A DNA stretch of 33,878 bases from Mucilaginibacter sp. (GTDB lineage Bacteria > Bacteroidota > Bacteroidia > Sphingobacteriales > Sphingobacteriaceae). This document shows positions 19,549 through 29,517 of the stretch, piece after piece (the stretch's first letter is position 1; every line of letters starts with the position of its first letter). The notes beneath the pieces are model-generated. The model did no database searches and was not told the origin of the DNA. It saw nothing but the letters and a program-made list of their open reading frames with translations. The stretch lies in contig JAQBOY010000399.1 in assembly GCA_028287805.1 (NCBI GenBank), forward strand, positions 1 to 33,878, in the 5' to 3' direction. A program made the translations under genes and the position numbers.

Positions 19549-19582
19549 AGTTTGAATTCAAACTGTTTAAATTTTAACTTTA
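19549..19582 (+). promoter_or_regulatory. Candidate promoter with overlapping MarR-type operator for the MFS-marR operon
   Basis: Perfect 16-bp palindrome AGTTTGAATTCAAACT (19549-19564). It contains TTTG (19551-19554), then 20 nt, then TAACTTTA (19575-19582), close to the Bacteroidota consensus TTTG-N19..21-TAnnTTTG. Confidence 0.65.
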
Positions 19583-19588
19583 CTGCGT

Positions 19589-21172
19589 ATGCAGCAACAA
19601 GGAGAATCATTAATAGAACATGGCCCGCGTTTGGTCATTATTACCGTTACAGCAGTATTCTGCGCTTTATTAGAAATTATTGATACGACCATAGTAAACG
19701 TAGCTTTAAACAATATGCGTGGTAATTTAGGTGCCACCTTAAATGAGATCAGTTGGGTAATTACCGCTTATTCGTTAGCAAATGTTATTGTTATACCGTT
19801 AACAAGCTGGCTTTCCCAGCAATTTGGCAGAAGAAACTATTTTGCGGCATCTGTAGTTATATTTACCATATGTTCCTTTTTGTGCGGGAATGCGCATTCT
19901 GTAACAGAACTGGTTATTTTCCGGTTTTTACAGGGAATGGGCGGCGGAGCCCTGTTAGTTACCTCGCAAACCATTATTACAGAAAGCTGGCCTCCCGAAA
20001 AACGGGCTATGGCGCAGGCTATTTATGTGTTAGGTATTATTGTTGGGCCTACTCTCGGACCGCCGTTAGGGGGCTATATTGTAGACAACTTTTCCTGGCC
20101 ATTTATCTTTTTTATTAATATTCCGGTGGGTGTTATAGCAACGCTATTGACGCTGCAATATGTACGAAGCCCGAAATATGAACAAAAAAGAACCGCCAAA
20201 GAGATAGACTGGCTTGGTATTTTTTTGCTTACAATTGGTATATCTTCCCTGCAATATGTTTTAGAAAAAGGCCAGGAAGATGACTGGTTCAACAGTAAGC
20301 TGATTATTACTTTATGCATCACCGCATTTTTAGGCTTATATTTATTTATATGGCGCCAGCTGGAAACCAAATTCCCTGTAGTTAATTTACGGGTGTTAAA
20401 AAATGGTAATTTACGAATGGGGGTTATGTTATCATTTGTAATGGGCTTTGGCACTTTTGGTTCCACCTTTGTGATCCCTTTATTTACACAATCATTGTTA
20501 GGGTGGACAGCACAACAAGCCGGCCTGCTTCAGCTGCCCAGCACGTTGTTTGTGGCCGTAATGATGCCTGTGGTAGCCATTTTAATACAAAAGGGTATCC
20601 AGCAGAAATACCTAATTGCTTTAGGGATGTTTATATTTTACATTTTTTGCATGCTATGCTATAAGATCATAACGCCCAATACCAGCGCCGGTGATTTCTT
20701 TTGGCCGCTGATGGTAAGGGGACTGGGGATGGGTTTATTGTCGGTGCCGGTAAGCACCATGTCTTTATCTACCTTAAAAGGACAGGAGATAGGCCAGGGA
20801 GCAGCCTTTACCGGTATGATGCGGCAGTTGGGCGGTTCCTTTGGTGTGGCGCTTATATCAACCTATTTGTTAAGAGAAACCAGTATTCACCGGGTTGATG
20901 TGGTAAGTCATTTAGATGTAAATAATGTTAATGTACAGAGCCGTGTTACTCAACTGGCCGCAGGTATGCGGACACATGGTATTGACAGTTTAACATCGCG
21001 GAATACTGCCTATCAAATAATGGATAACGGGGTTACCGTGCAAGCTACGCTACTGTCTTACATGGACGTTTTTATGATGGTGGGTGTCGTTTTCATAATT
21101 TTTGTACCGCTGGTATTATTATTTATTAAAAAATCAAGGTCCAAGGTAAGCCTGGCCGATGCCGCACATTAA
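19589..21172 (+). CDS. DHA2-type MFS multidrug efflux permease (EmrB/QacA-like)
   Basis: Motif [92 protein letters not shown]-like region; about 14 hydrophobic segments. Confidence 0.94.
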   Translation: [527 protein letters not shown]

Positions 21173-21203
21173 TTTTTAACTGATTAAAAGATTAATTTTG
21201 TAT

Positions 21204-21653
21204 ATGAAACCCGATCAAAAGCTTGAGCTTGTTGGTGAATTTTGCCAGTCTATCTTTGAATTGAGGTACAAACTGCGCAAATTATTCCAGGTGAAATTAA
21301 AAGAAGCCGGCATCAGCATTAGTTTTGAGGTACTGGAAATTATGAAAATTTTGCGTCAGCAGGGTGGATTAAACCAGCAGGAATTAGCCTATATGCTTTT
21401 TAAAGATAAATCCAGCATGACCTACCTGATTGACAATATGGTAAAAGCGGGATTGGCTTTGCGGAAAGAGGATGAAGGAGACCGCCGTAATAAACTGATA
21501 TTTTTATCAGACAAAGCTCATCAATTAATAGAGCAGCTTTCGCCTATGGCCCGTCATTGTTATTTAGCCTTAGCAGAAGATATTACTGATAAGGATATTA
21601 AAGCAGGGATACAAATGCTGGTTAAAATGAATAACTCGCTGGCGGATTTATAA
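21204..21653 (+). CDS. MarR family transcriptional regulator (track start TTG 21198; ATG at 21204)
   Basis: Winged helix: LRQQGGLNQQELAYMLFKDKSSMTYLIDNMVKAGLALRKEDEGDRRNKLIFLSDKAHQLIEQL; 3' to the MFS gene with a short gap. Confidence 0.93.
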   Translation: MKPDQKLELVGEFCQSIFELRYKLRKLFQVKLKEAGISISFEVLEIMKILRQQGGLNQQELAYMLFKDKSSMTYLIDNMVKAGLALRKEDEGDRRNKLIFLSDKAHQLIEQLSPMARHCYLALAEDITDKDIKAGIQMLVKMNNSLADL

Positions 21654-21670
21654 TAACAGATGCCGTTTAT

Positions 21671-21697
21671 CCAAATAGTGAATAAATCATTATTTGG
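21671..21697 (+). terminator. Hairpin downstream of marR (possible terminator, no T-tract)
   Basis: CCAAATAGTGA (21671-21681)-ATAAA-TCATTATTTGG (21687-21697): 11-bp stem with one G.U wobble, 18 nt after the marR stop. Confidence 0.5.
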
Positions 21698-21856
21698 TGA
21701 AAAGTATAAACGTCTATTCATAACCTCCTGAAAGTAAATAATTTAATGTGAAACACTTTATCGCTTATCATGTTAAATTAATGCTATAGAGAGGCGCTTC
21801 CTTTTAAAAGCACTCTTTGTTTACCTTACACCTGTATTTTAAATGCCCATATCGTT

Positions 21857-22171
21857 ATGATTCCTATCAGCATTAATACCAAAACGTGTTTTTTCTCTGT
21901 TAAGCATATAACTCAAGAACATGATATTAAATTCATTTATGGAATAAGTTTAAACACACATAATTACTTTATAAGTAAATCGGTTAATATAAATGATTGT
22001 GAACAATTGGATAATAATCCAGTACTGGATATTGAGCTTCTTAACGAAATTTGCGAAGTAATTACAGAACTTGAAATAAGATATCAAAAAAGGCCATCTT
22101 TGGAATTTATGAATAAAGAAATATTTAAAATCCTTGGAAGAAGAAGAAACCCAAACCTAATTAGATCCTAA
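21857..22171 (+). CDS. Hypothetical protein, possibly truncated by an in-frame stop
   Basis: 104-aa ORF, no recognised family; reading frame continues as sense codons beyond TAA 22169-22171. Confidence 0.4.
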   Translation: MIPISINTKTCFFSVKHITQEHDIKFIYGISLNTHNYFISKSVNINDCEQLDNNPVLDIELLNEICEVITELEIRYQKRPSLEFMNKEIFKILGRRRNPNLIRS

Positions 22172-22769
22172 AGAATTAAAAAAGTATGGTGGGAAAGCAA
22201 AGGTTTTGACCACTATAAAAGGTTCAATCCGGAAAAACTTTATGGGTATAAAATTCTAAGAACAGAAAAAGTTATTAAGATTTTTTTGTTTAATTGGTAG
22301 CTTTTTTGTTACATTGTGTGATCTTTTGTTTATTATTCCAAGCCACTTTAGCTTTATAAAGCTTGATTTTTTGAAGATAAATAGAGTTTTTATAGAAAAA
22401 CATTTGAATGGTTGATATAATTATAGCTAATCTTTTTCCTATAATATAAATTGTATAATTGTATTTATTATTTCTTATTAATTGAATTAATCTGAAAGTA
22501 AGATAATCATAATATATTTGGAATTAGAAATCATTTATAACTTACAATCTTGATGTTAACTCTGTAAACAGTGCCTGAATTTCAAGTAAAAAAATAAATG
22601 AAATCTAACAAATTGATTTGAGATAGCTAAAAAACCGTTCCCAATATTCTTGCATAAATAGTTTTTATCAAAACCATTGCATCAAACAATCTTAATTTTA
22701 GGATGTTGCGCAATGTTATAACATATAATGATCAAAGTATGAAATGCTATAAAAAAATAGCGGTAAAAC

Positions 22770-24233
22770 ATGGACTTATTTGACAGTTGCCTTTTTGATA
22801 ATGATACACCTAATCTTGCGCAAATAATTAATAGTACCAATGCAGGTATATGGGAATTCGATGCTAACACCAAAAATGTAAAATGGTCGATTGGTTTTTA
22901 TCGAATTTTAGGATATGAACCTGGCGAAATAGAATGTTCCTATCTTAATTTTATTGATAATTTGCTTTATCATGAAGATAGAGCATTCTTTTTACAGATT
23001 ATAAATAATCGTACGGCTAAACATTTAGAAATTGTCCATATAAGGTTATTGACAAGAGATGGCTATGAATGGTTTCAAAGTTCTACACAAAGGCAAGCGG
23101 ATGCAAAAATTACAGGTACTATAATAAACATAAATCATTTTAAGTTTTCAGAGTTACAGTTAGCTACGAACAACACATTTGTTGTTGAGACTAATAAACT
23201 GGTAAAACTTGGAGGGTGGGAAATTGATGTAGCATCTCGTAAATTGTTCTTCAATAATGGAGCATTAGATATTTTTGAACTGCAGCAGCAACCAAATACT
23301 ATTGACGAGTTAATTTGCTTTTTTGAACCGGAACACAAACCGCTGTTAACAACTGCTATTGAGGACTGTATTAGAATTGGCCGGCCTTATGATCTTGACC
23401 TGAAGCTAAAAACAGGAAAAGGACATATTATATGGGTGAAGATAAAAGCGGTAGCAAACATTGATAATTATGGAAAATGTGTGCTAATTAAAGGTATTGT
23501 ACAAGATATTGATCTTGCCAAACAGAATGAAAATAAATTAAAATCGTCGCTTAATATAGTAAATCACAAAAATGAACGGTTACAGAATTTTGCGTATATA
23601 GTAGCGCATAATCTACGTTCATATGTAGGTAATTTACAGTTAATGCTTAATCTTCATGAGGAATCTGAAGATCTAAAAGATCAGCAAGAGATTTTATCGC
23701 ATGTAAAAAGTATCAGCACCAGTTTAACTGATACCATTGAACACTTAAATGAAATTGTTAAGATAGATTCAGAAAAAAATCAAGAAAAGACCCTGATTGA
23801 ACTTGACTTGCTTTTTAAAAATATTGTAAATGCGCTGCAAAGTAATATACAATCTGCTCAGGCAGTTATTAATTATGATTTTAGCAGGTGCCGCTATGTT
23901 GATTACTTACCTGCTTACCTTGAAAGCATATTTCACAATCTGCTTACCAATGCTTTAAAATACCGGGATCCAAATCGCCAGGTAGTAATCAGTTGCAAAA
24001 GTATAACTGAAAATGACCATGTATATATTATTGTTGAAGATAATGGGTTGGGTATTGATATGGAACTATATGGTGACAAGATTTTTGGCATGTATCAGAC
24101 GTTTCACGATAATCACGACTCGCAAGGTATTGGACTTTATATTACCCGTAACCAGGTTGAAGCACTTGGTGGAACTATAACTGTAGAAAGCGAATTAAAC
24201 ATAGGCACTAAGTTCATCATTAAACTTTTGTAA
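22770..24233 (+). CDS. PAS-domain sensor histidine kinase
   Basis: PAS-like N-terminus (IINSTNAGIWEFDANTKNVKWSIGFYRILGYEPGEIE), second PAS/PAC segment, H-box FAYIVAHNLRSYVGNLQLML, HATPase boxes NLLTNALKY, VEDNGLGID, SQGIGLYITRNQVEALGGTITVESE. Confidence 0.92.
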   Translation: MDLFDSCLFDNDTPNLAQIINSTNAGIWEFDANTKNVKWSIGFYRILGYEPGEIECSYLNFIDNLLYHEDRAFFLQIINNRTAKHLEIVHIRLLTRDGYEWFQSSTQRQADAKITGTIININHFKFSELQLATNNTFVVETNKLVKLGGWEIDVASRKLFFNNGALDIFELQQQPNTIDELICFFEPEHKPLLTTAIEDCIRIGRPYDLDLKLKTGKGHIIWVKIKAVANIDNYGKCVLIKGIVQDIDLAKQNENKLKSSLNIVNHKNERLQNFAYIVAHNLRSYVGNLQLMLNLHEESEDLKDQQEILSHVKSISTSLTDTIEHLNEIVKIDSEKNQEKTLIELDLLFKNIVNALQSNIQSAQAVINYDFSRCRYVDYLPAYLESIFHNLLTNALKYRDPNRQVVISCKSITENDHVYIIVEDNGLGIDMELYGDKIFGMYQTFHDNHDSQGIGLYITRNQVEALGGTITVESELNIGTKFIIKLL

Positions 24234-24288
24234 CTTTAAATTAAATTATAACTATTCTATGTTGCTAATCGTATAATATAGATTTATT

Positions 24289-24702
24289 ATGAATAACCCG
24301 ATACAAACGGCCTGGATTATAGATGATGATGAAATCTACAAGTATGGTTTTCGTAAATATGTAACAATTAAAGGCTTATGTTCTAAAATAGTTGATTTTC
24401 CTAATGGAAGCGAAGCCATAAATTTTTTAAAAGATTCCTCTAATATTGAAAATCTCCCTGATGTAATTTTTTTAGATATTGATATGCCGGTTATGAATGG
24501 CTGGGAGTTTATAGTAGCTTTTGAGCAAATCAAGGCCCTGATTAGTAAAAAAATCCATATATTTTTGGTTACTTCTTGTATTAGTTACCAGGATATTGTA
24601 CGGGCTCAGAATCATCCGGATATCACTGATTATATTATAAAACCAATAGATTCGCAACAATTCGCTGCTGTATTTAAAGGGGAGTTGATTAAAACAGCCT
24701 AA
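24289..24702 (+). CDS. Receiver-only response regulator (CheY-like)
   Basis: WIIDDDEIYKYGFRKY, VIFLDIDMPVMNGWEFI, FLVTSC, DYIIKPID; no output domain in 137 aa; follows the histidine kinase. Confidence 0.92.
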   Translation: MNNPIQTAWIIDDDEIYKYGFRKYVTIKGLCSKIVDFPNGSEAINFLKDSSNIENLPDVIFLDIDMPVMNGWEFIVAFEQIKALISKKIHIFLVTSCISYQDIVRAQNHPDITDYIIKPIDSQQFAAVFKGELIKTA

Positions 24703-25062
24703 TTTCTATATTCATAATTTCATAATCTTTTTGGTTACGCCTGGTAACAAGCAGCAGTTATATAGCGTAAAAGTTGACTGTTGCCCCTGTAAAAAGTGTT
24801 TTTTAAAAAGATATGTAGAACACCATATACCAGCTTTTATTAGCTAATGTAACTGTTTGTTGGATGAGTGATAAAATAGTGTGATCATACGGTGCAAAAT
24901 ATATTGCATATTACTTGAGCCATTTCGCTATTAAAGTGTTTTCGGGATATACGAACAATTAATGTAATAAACCAAACGTTATATAAGTATTATATGGTAC
25001 GCAAAAGTTCCTAAACCCCTAAATTTAAATTCAATAGTATTACCTCATAATTAACCATTTAT

Positions 25063-25338
25063 ATGATTAAAAATACTGATGATTTAGAAACTCCGGTTAT
25101 TAAGATTAATGGGATTAGTTATATTGTTAATTTAAATGAAATAAAAGACTTTATAGCACAATGTAAGCCTTTCATGGATGTTAATGGCAATGAATTTGAA
25201 ATAATGACTCAAACAATAGCTGATGCACTAATTGATAGCATTAACCCCGAATTACCTATTAAACAATTAAAATCGCAGCTTAAGTTTTTACGAGAAGTTG
25301 GCTTTTTATTAAAGAATTTAATAGCAGTTAATGAATAG
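25063..25338 (+). CDS. Hypothetical protein, 91 aa
   Basis: Isolated + ORF with flanking noncoding gaps of about 350 nt each; no family recognised. Confidence 0.5.
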   Translation: MIKNTDDLETPVIKINGISYIVNLNEIKDFIAQCKPFMDVNGNEFEIMTQTIADALIDSINPELPIKQLKSQLKFLREVGFLLKNLIAVNE

Positions 25339-25689
25339 CTAATAAATTAGATGCAGGTAGCTTATATCCAGTGGATTCCGGAAAATTATTATTAAATACA
25401 GTGCTTATTTTTTTCGATAAAGTACAAATTTCAAAGTCGTCATCAGCAAAAAGCCAAGCCAGACATTTGTTATTAGGTCAAATAAGTTATTAACTTAGTT
25501 TGTTAAAGCACCTATTCTAATTAAAGTAATTACTACCTATATCCAATCAGCACCATAAACCTTGCATATCCTTTTTATAGCAATTAAGCCCATATGTATT
25601 ATTATCTATTTCTACAATTAAATTATATTCAGCTCCCTATCTACCGTTACCTTTATCTAAATTGATAATGTTTCTTCTCTAACCTTTTC

Positions 25690-27219
25690 ATGTATTCAAA
25701 TATAAATCATCCTAACGCCGAAGTAAATTACCAGCAATTACAACTGCCGGATAAAATATTAGATAAAATTCCACTTGGCTGTTATATGCTGAATAGTAAC
25801 GGCATCTTTATTTATATTAACAAAAAGGCAGAAGAAATATTAAACATTAAAAGGGTGGATGTGCTTGGCAGAAATATTTGGAGCATTTTCCCCCAATATA
25901 TATCTACACCCTATTATTCAGGTATTAATAATACTATTCAATCTAAAAGTTTATTCACCTATGAGTATTTATCGCCGGTAACATTTACACCGATGTCCTT
26001 AACCGCCGAACCTATGGAAGACGGTACACTTGTAACTTTTACAGAAATAAAGGAAATTAAACCGAGGTTACCGGAAGAACAACGTTGCCTGAAAACAGTA
26101 GAAAAGATAGAACAAGTAGGTTATTTTGAGCAATACCCCGACAGGCAAGAACAAACTGAAGAAGACCTGGCGTTGGCGCATCAGGAACTTAAGCAAAGTA
26201 ATGACCTGATGCTGTCTGTTTTTGATACCAGCCTGATTGGCGTAGCTATACTGAAGGCTGTACGTGATGAGAACGGAAAAATCAAAGATTTTAGCATTAC
26301 GCTTGCTAATAAGGAACTGGAAAAAGAAACCCGGCGTACAGACCTTGTTGGTAAATGGTATGCAGAGGAATATCCTGCTATAAAAAAATCAGGAGTATTT
26401 GACCTGATGCTGCAGGTTATGGAAACAGGAAAATCAGAGCAGACAGAATATAGTTATCGTCATTATGGTTCTGATAAGTGGTTCTCCTGCATGTTTGTAA
26501 AAATGGATGATGGTTTAATAGCCACCTATCTGAATATTACTGCTTCAAAAAATGCTGATGAGCAGATGAGATCAATGGAAGAACGGCAGCAGCAGGATAT
26601 ATTTATAGCTACAGTAAAAACACAGGAAGAAGAAAGAAAAAGGATTGCCGAAAACCTGCATAATGGTATAGGACAGCTTTTGTATGCAGTTAAAATTAGC
26701 CTGGACCAAATTGTCTTAACTAAAAACAATGTCGAGCAGGCCGCATTCCATCAGTCTAAAAAGGCTACTATGCAGTTATTAGAGAAGGCGATGAAAGAAA
26801 GCAGGCGTATTTCCCATGAATTAACTCCTGCAATACTGGAAGATTTTGGCCTGCAAAAGGCTATAGAGGACGTTTGTCAGCAATTTGCGTCCACTATAGA
26901 TATTAAATGCCGCTTTAAAGGTATAAACCGCATATTAAATAAATATGTAGAAGTATCTGTTTATCGTATCATTCAGGAATTGGTGATGAATATTGTTAAA
27001 CATGCTGAGGCAACAGAAGCCGGTGTAGAGGTTGAATTAGACCGGAAAACTATTATAATAACCGTTTTTGATAACGGTATAGGTCTTAATATGGGTCAAT
27101 CAAAAAGACAGGGCATTGGCATGCAAACTATCAATAACAAAATTAAGCTGTTGAGGGGGAGCATTATTATTAATAGTACAAGAGGAACAAGCGTAACAAT
27201 TAGAATTCCTTATGAATGA
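25690..27219 (+). CDS. PAS-domain sensor histidine kinase of the HisKA_3 (NarX/DegS-like) type
   Basis: PAS (LDKIPLGCYMLNSNGIFIYINKKAEEILNIKRVDVLGRNIWSIFP), second PAS-like segment, HisKA_3 H-box (EERKRIAENLHNGIGQLLYAVKISLDQI), HATPase (IIQELVMNIVKHAEATEAGVEVELD..VFDNGIGLN..GIGMQTINNKIKLLRGSI). Confidence 0.92.
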   Translation: MYSNINHPNAEVNYQQLQLPDKILDKIPLGCYMLNSNGIFIYINKKAEEILNIKRVDVLGRNIWSIFPQYISTPYYSGINNTIQSKSLFTYEYLSPVTFTPMSLTAEPMEDGTLVTFTEIKEIKPRLPEEQRCLKTVEKIEQVGYFEQYPDRQEQTEEDLALAHQELKQSNDLMLSVFDTSLIGVAILKAVRDENGKIKDFSITLANKELEKETRRTDLVGKWYAEEYPAIKKSGVFDLMLQVMETGKSEQTEYSYRHYGSDKWFSCMFVKMDDGLIATYLNITASKNADEQMRSMEERQQQDIFIATVKTQEEERKRIAENLHNGIGQLLYAVKISLDQIVLTKNNVEQAAFHQSKKATMQLLEKAMKESRRISHELTPAILEDFGLQKAIEDVCQQFASTIDIKCRFKGINRILNKYVEVSVYRIIQELVMNIVKHAEATEAGVEVELDRKTIIITVFDNGIGLNMGQSKRQGIGMQTINNKIKLLRGSIIINSTRGTSVTIRIPYE

Positions 27220-27237
27220 AAACTAAACAGTATAGGT

Positions 27238-28197
27238 TTAATTAAATACTTTGTTTTTATAGAATTGGGAAATGGTTATAAAAAAATGATATACCCCCAA
27301 AAAAAGCACCGGACTTACAGATATCAGGAGATACTTAGCTTTAAATGCCAGGGATGGCTTTCTTTTCATATATCCCGATAATAACCCACAAGTTTCTGTA
27401 TAACTTTTTTTTTCTATACCGAAGCAATTGCGCCAGATAAATACGCCTTCAATATAACTGTTCAGATATTCTTCAATTCCATGCTTCCACTTCCTGATTA
27501 AAATCTCCTTAAAATCAATATATTCTAAACTATTTGAAGACATCCGGGTATCTGGATGAAGGTTAATCCTGACCAGCGCCTGCGGTATGGATTTAACTTT
27601 AAGATTCATTTTAATCAGCCTTCTGCACAGGTCGTAATCTTCCATTCTCCGTAGTGTTTCGTCAAATAGTAAATCATTATACTCAAAAATATGCTTGTTA
27701 ATAATAATACAAGAGCATGACATCATCATTAATCCCTCCTGATGCCTGCGCTTTTTAAAATGATAATACCGGTACATCTCAAAAGGGTAGGGGTAAATAT
27801 TTGATATGCTGGCACAATAAAGCAGGGCCAGATCAGGATCGGCCATCATGTGCTTTACCCGTGTTTCAATACTGTTGTCAAGCAATTCATCGTCATCATC
27901 CAGCAAACAAATATATTTCCCTTTTGCTATTTTCATGCCATCGTTACGTGCGCCTGCTGCAAAGGGCTTTGGACTATGAAAGTATTGCCAGCTGATATGA
28001 GGATACAACCGTTCAAATTCATATATACTTTGCTTTACAGCAGCGCTAAATACCTCATCCGGGTTATTATCAACAACACATACTTCCATCCTTGTGATGT
28101 TTTGCTGCGCCACGGAAGCTAAAGTTCTTTGGAGAAGCTGAGGCCGGTTACGGGTAGGGATAAGTACGGTTACAAGGATATTTTCGGCCCTGGTCAT
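27238..28197 (-). CDS. Glycosyltransferase family 2
   Basis: VTVLIPTRNRPQLLQRTLASVAQQNITRMEVCVVDNNPDE, ARNDGMKIAKGKYICLLDDDDELLDN (GT-A fold, DxD region). Confidence 0.9.
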   Translation of the reverse strand: MTRAENILVTVLIPTRNRPQLLQRTLASVAQQNITRMEVCVVDNNPDEVFSAAVKQSIYEFERLYPHISWQYFHSPKPFAAGARNDGMKIAKGKYICLLDDDDELLDNSIETRVKHMMADPDLALLYCASISNIYPYPFEMYRYYHFKKRRHQEGLMMMSCSCIIINKHIFEYNDLLFDETLRRMEDYDLCRRLIKMNLKVKSIPQALVRINLHPDTRMSSNSLEYIDFKEILIRKWKHGIEEYLNSYIEGVFIWRNCFGIEKKSYTETCGLLSGYMKRKPSLAFKAKYLLISVSPVLFLGVYHFFITISQFYKNKVFN

Positions 28198-28305
28198 ATA
28201 TTATTTGGGGCTTCTCTGTTTTGTTTATACATTTAAGCGATCAATGATACTGAAATTTTCATTAAGGACAAATAATCTTAAGTCTCCTGTTATGCCCTCA
28301 TTTTC

Positions 28306-29517
28306 ATGCTGACCATTCAGCAATTAAAAGAAAATTATAGCAAGGAACAAGTGTTACTGGTTTTGCTGACCAGGATATATTTTGCTACCGGGCGCGAAAC
28401 AGATGCAGCAGATTTTATAGCGGCTAATCAAATTAACTGGATCAGATTATATAGAATAACCCAGGCACACGGACTGCGTTCGTTTATATACTATGTAATT
28501 AAACAGCATGTAATAAGCGTTGACCCTGCTTTTGAAAACCGGTTAAAAAAAAGTTATGCGATAACCAGGCATCAGAATTTGCGGATGGGTATTACTACCG
28601 CTAAGCTGATAAGCGATTTTAAGGCAAAGGACATTGTAATTATTCCATACAAAGGAGCCGTTTTTGCTCATAGCTATTACCCGGATATTGCGCTCAGAGA
28701 AAGTGCTGATGTTGATTTTTTGGTAGCTGCGGAAGCTGTGAATGAAATTGAAAATTATTTTATAGAAAAAGATTACACACCAAAAACTACCGTACCTAAA
28801 AGGTATCATAACTATTATAAAAGGTTTTTTAAAGATATAGTTTACCGTACGCCTGATGGGGAGAATGCTTTCAGCATTGAGATGCACTGGAAGCTGATGG
28901 AGGCATTCTCTGGTGATTACCCGGGCCATGAATACTTTCTGCCGCATTTGCAACCTTATTCTTTAGGTGGATTGGCGGCCAGTAAACTAACCCCAACTTA
29001 TGATCTGCTGGCAGTAGTTTCTAACCATTTTGTGAAAGATATGGCCATAAAGTTTAAATACCTTGTAGATATTGCCAGCCTGATTAATAAAGAAGATGCT
29101 TCAATAGATAAAAAGGTTGTTTTTGAAACAGCATCCAGGTACGGATTTACAAAAAAACTGGAAACAGGATTGGCGCTTACAACTGATCTGCTTGGCATAT
29201 CAATGACTGGCAGGCCGGTAAGCAAAATTACATCCGGTAGGTTTTTAAATGTTCCGCTTGCATTTCCGGTTCACCTGCCCCGGCTATATATAAATGAGCC
29301 TGAATTTATTAAATGCTCATTACAGTTGCAGGATAATAACCGGCGGCGGTTCAAATTTATTTCGAACAGTGTACTGTATATGTTCCTGCCAACCTATGCA
29401 GATATTAACCAGTTAAAATTACCCGCATATACATTGCCTTTTCTAATTATTATACGGCCATTAAGGTTGCTTTATCTGAGTGTAAGATCAAAAAGTAAAG
29501 TTAAAGCATCGTTATAA
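28306..29517 (+). CDS. Nucleotidyltransferase family protein (NTP_transf_5-like)
   Basis: IIPYKGAVFAHSYYPDIALRESADVDFLVAAEAVNEIENYFIEKDYTPK (DVD nucleotidyltransferase motif), SIEMHWKLME, VSNHFVKDMAIKFKYLVDIASLI; recalls proteins found with lasso-peptide or HprK-related genes. Confidence 0.85.
   Translation: MLTIQQLKENYSKEQVLLVLLTRIYFATGRETDAADFIAANQINWIRLYRITQAHGLRSFIYYVIKQHVISVDPAFENRLKKSYAITRHQNLRMGITTAKLISDFKAKDIVIIPYKGAVFAHSYYPDIALRESADVDFLVAAEAVNEIENYFIEKDYTPKTTVPKRYHNYYKRFFKDIVYRTPDGENAFSIEMHWKLMEAFSGDYPGHEYFLPHLQPYSLGGLAASKLTPTYDLLAVVSNHFVKDMAIKFKYLVDIASLINKEDASIDKKVVFETASRYGFTKKLETGLALTTDLLGISMTGRPVSKITSGRFLNVPLAFPVHLPRLYINEPEFIKCSLQLQDNNRRRFKFISNSVLYMFLPTYADINQLKLPAYTLPFLIIIRPLRLLYLSVRSKSKVKASL

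Noticed and set aside
19753-20466. Alternative-frame ORFs 19753..20118 (+) and 20074..20466 (-)
   Set aside because: Both overlap the clear MFS permease CDS; no recognisable motifs.
24734-24748. GTTAC-GCCTG-GTAAC hairpin after the response regulator, considered as a terminator
   Set aside because: 5-bp stem and no following T-tract; too weak to call.
28245-28313. 22-codon ORF (MILKFSLRTNNLKSPVMPSFSC*) before the nucleotidyltransferase, considered as a RiPP precursor
   Set aside because: Overlaps the downstream start codon, no leader/core signature, length expected by chance.
28543-28953. 136-aa minus ORF
   Set aside because: Antisense shadow of the nucleotidyltransferase CDS 28306..29517.
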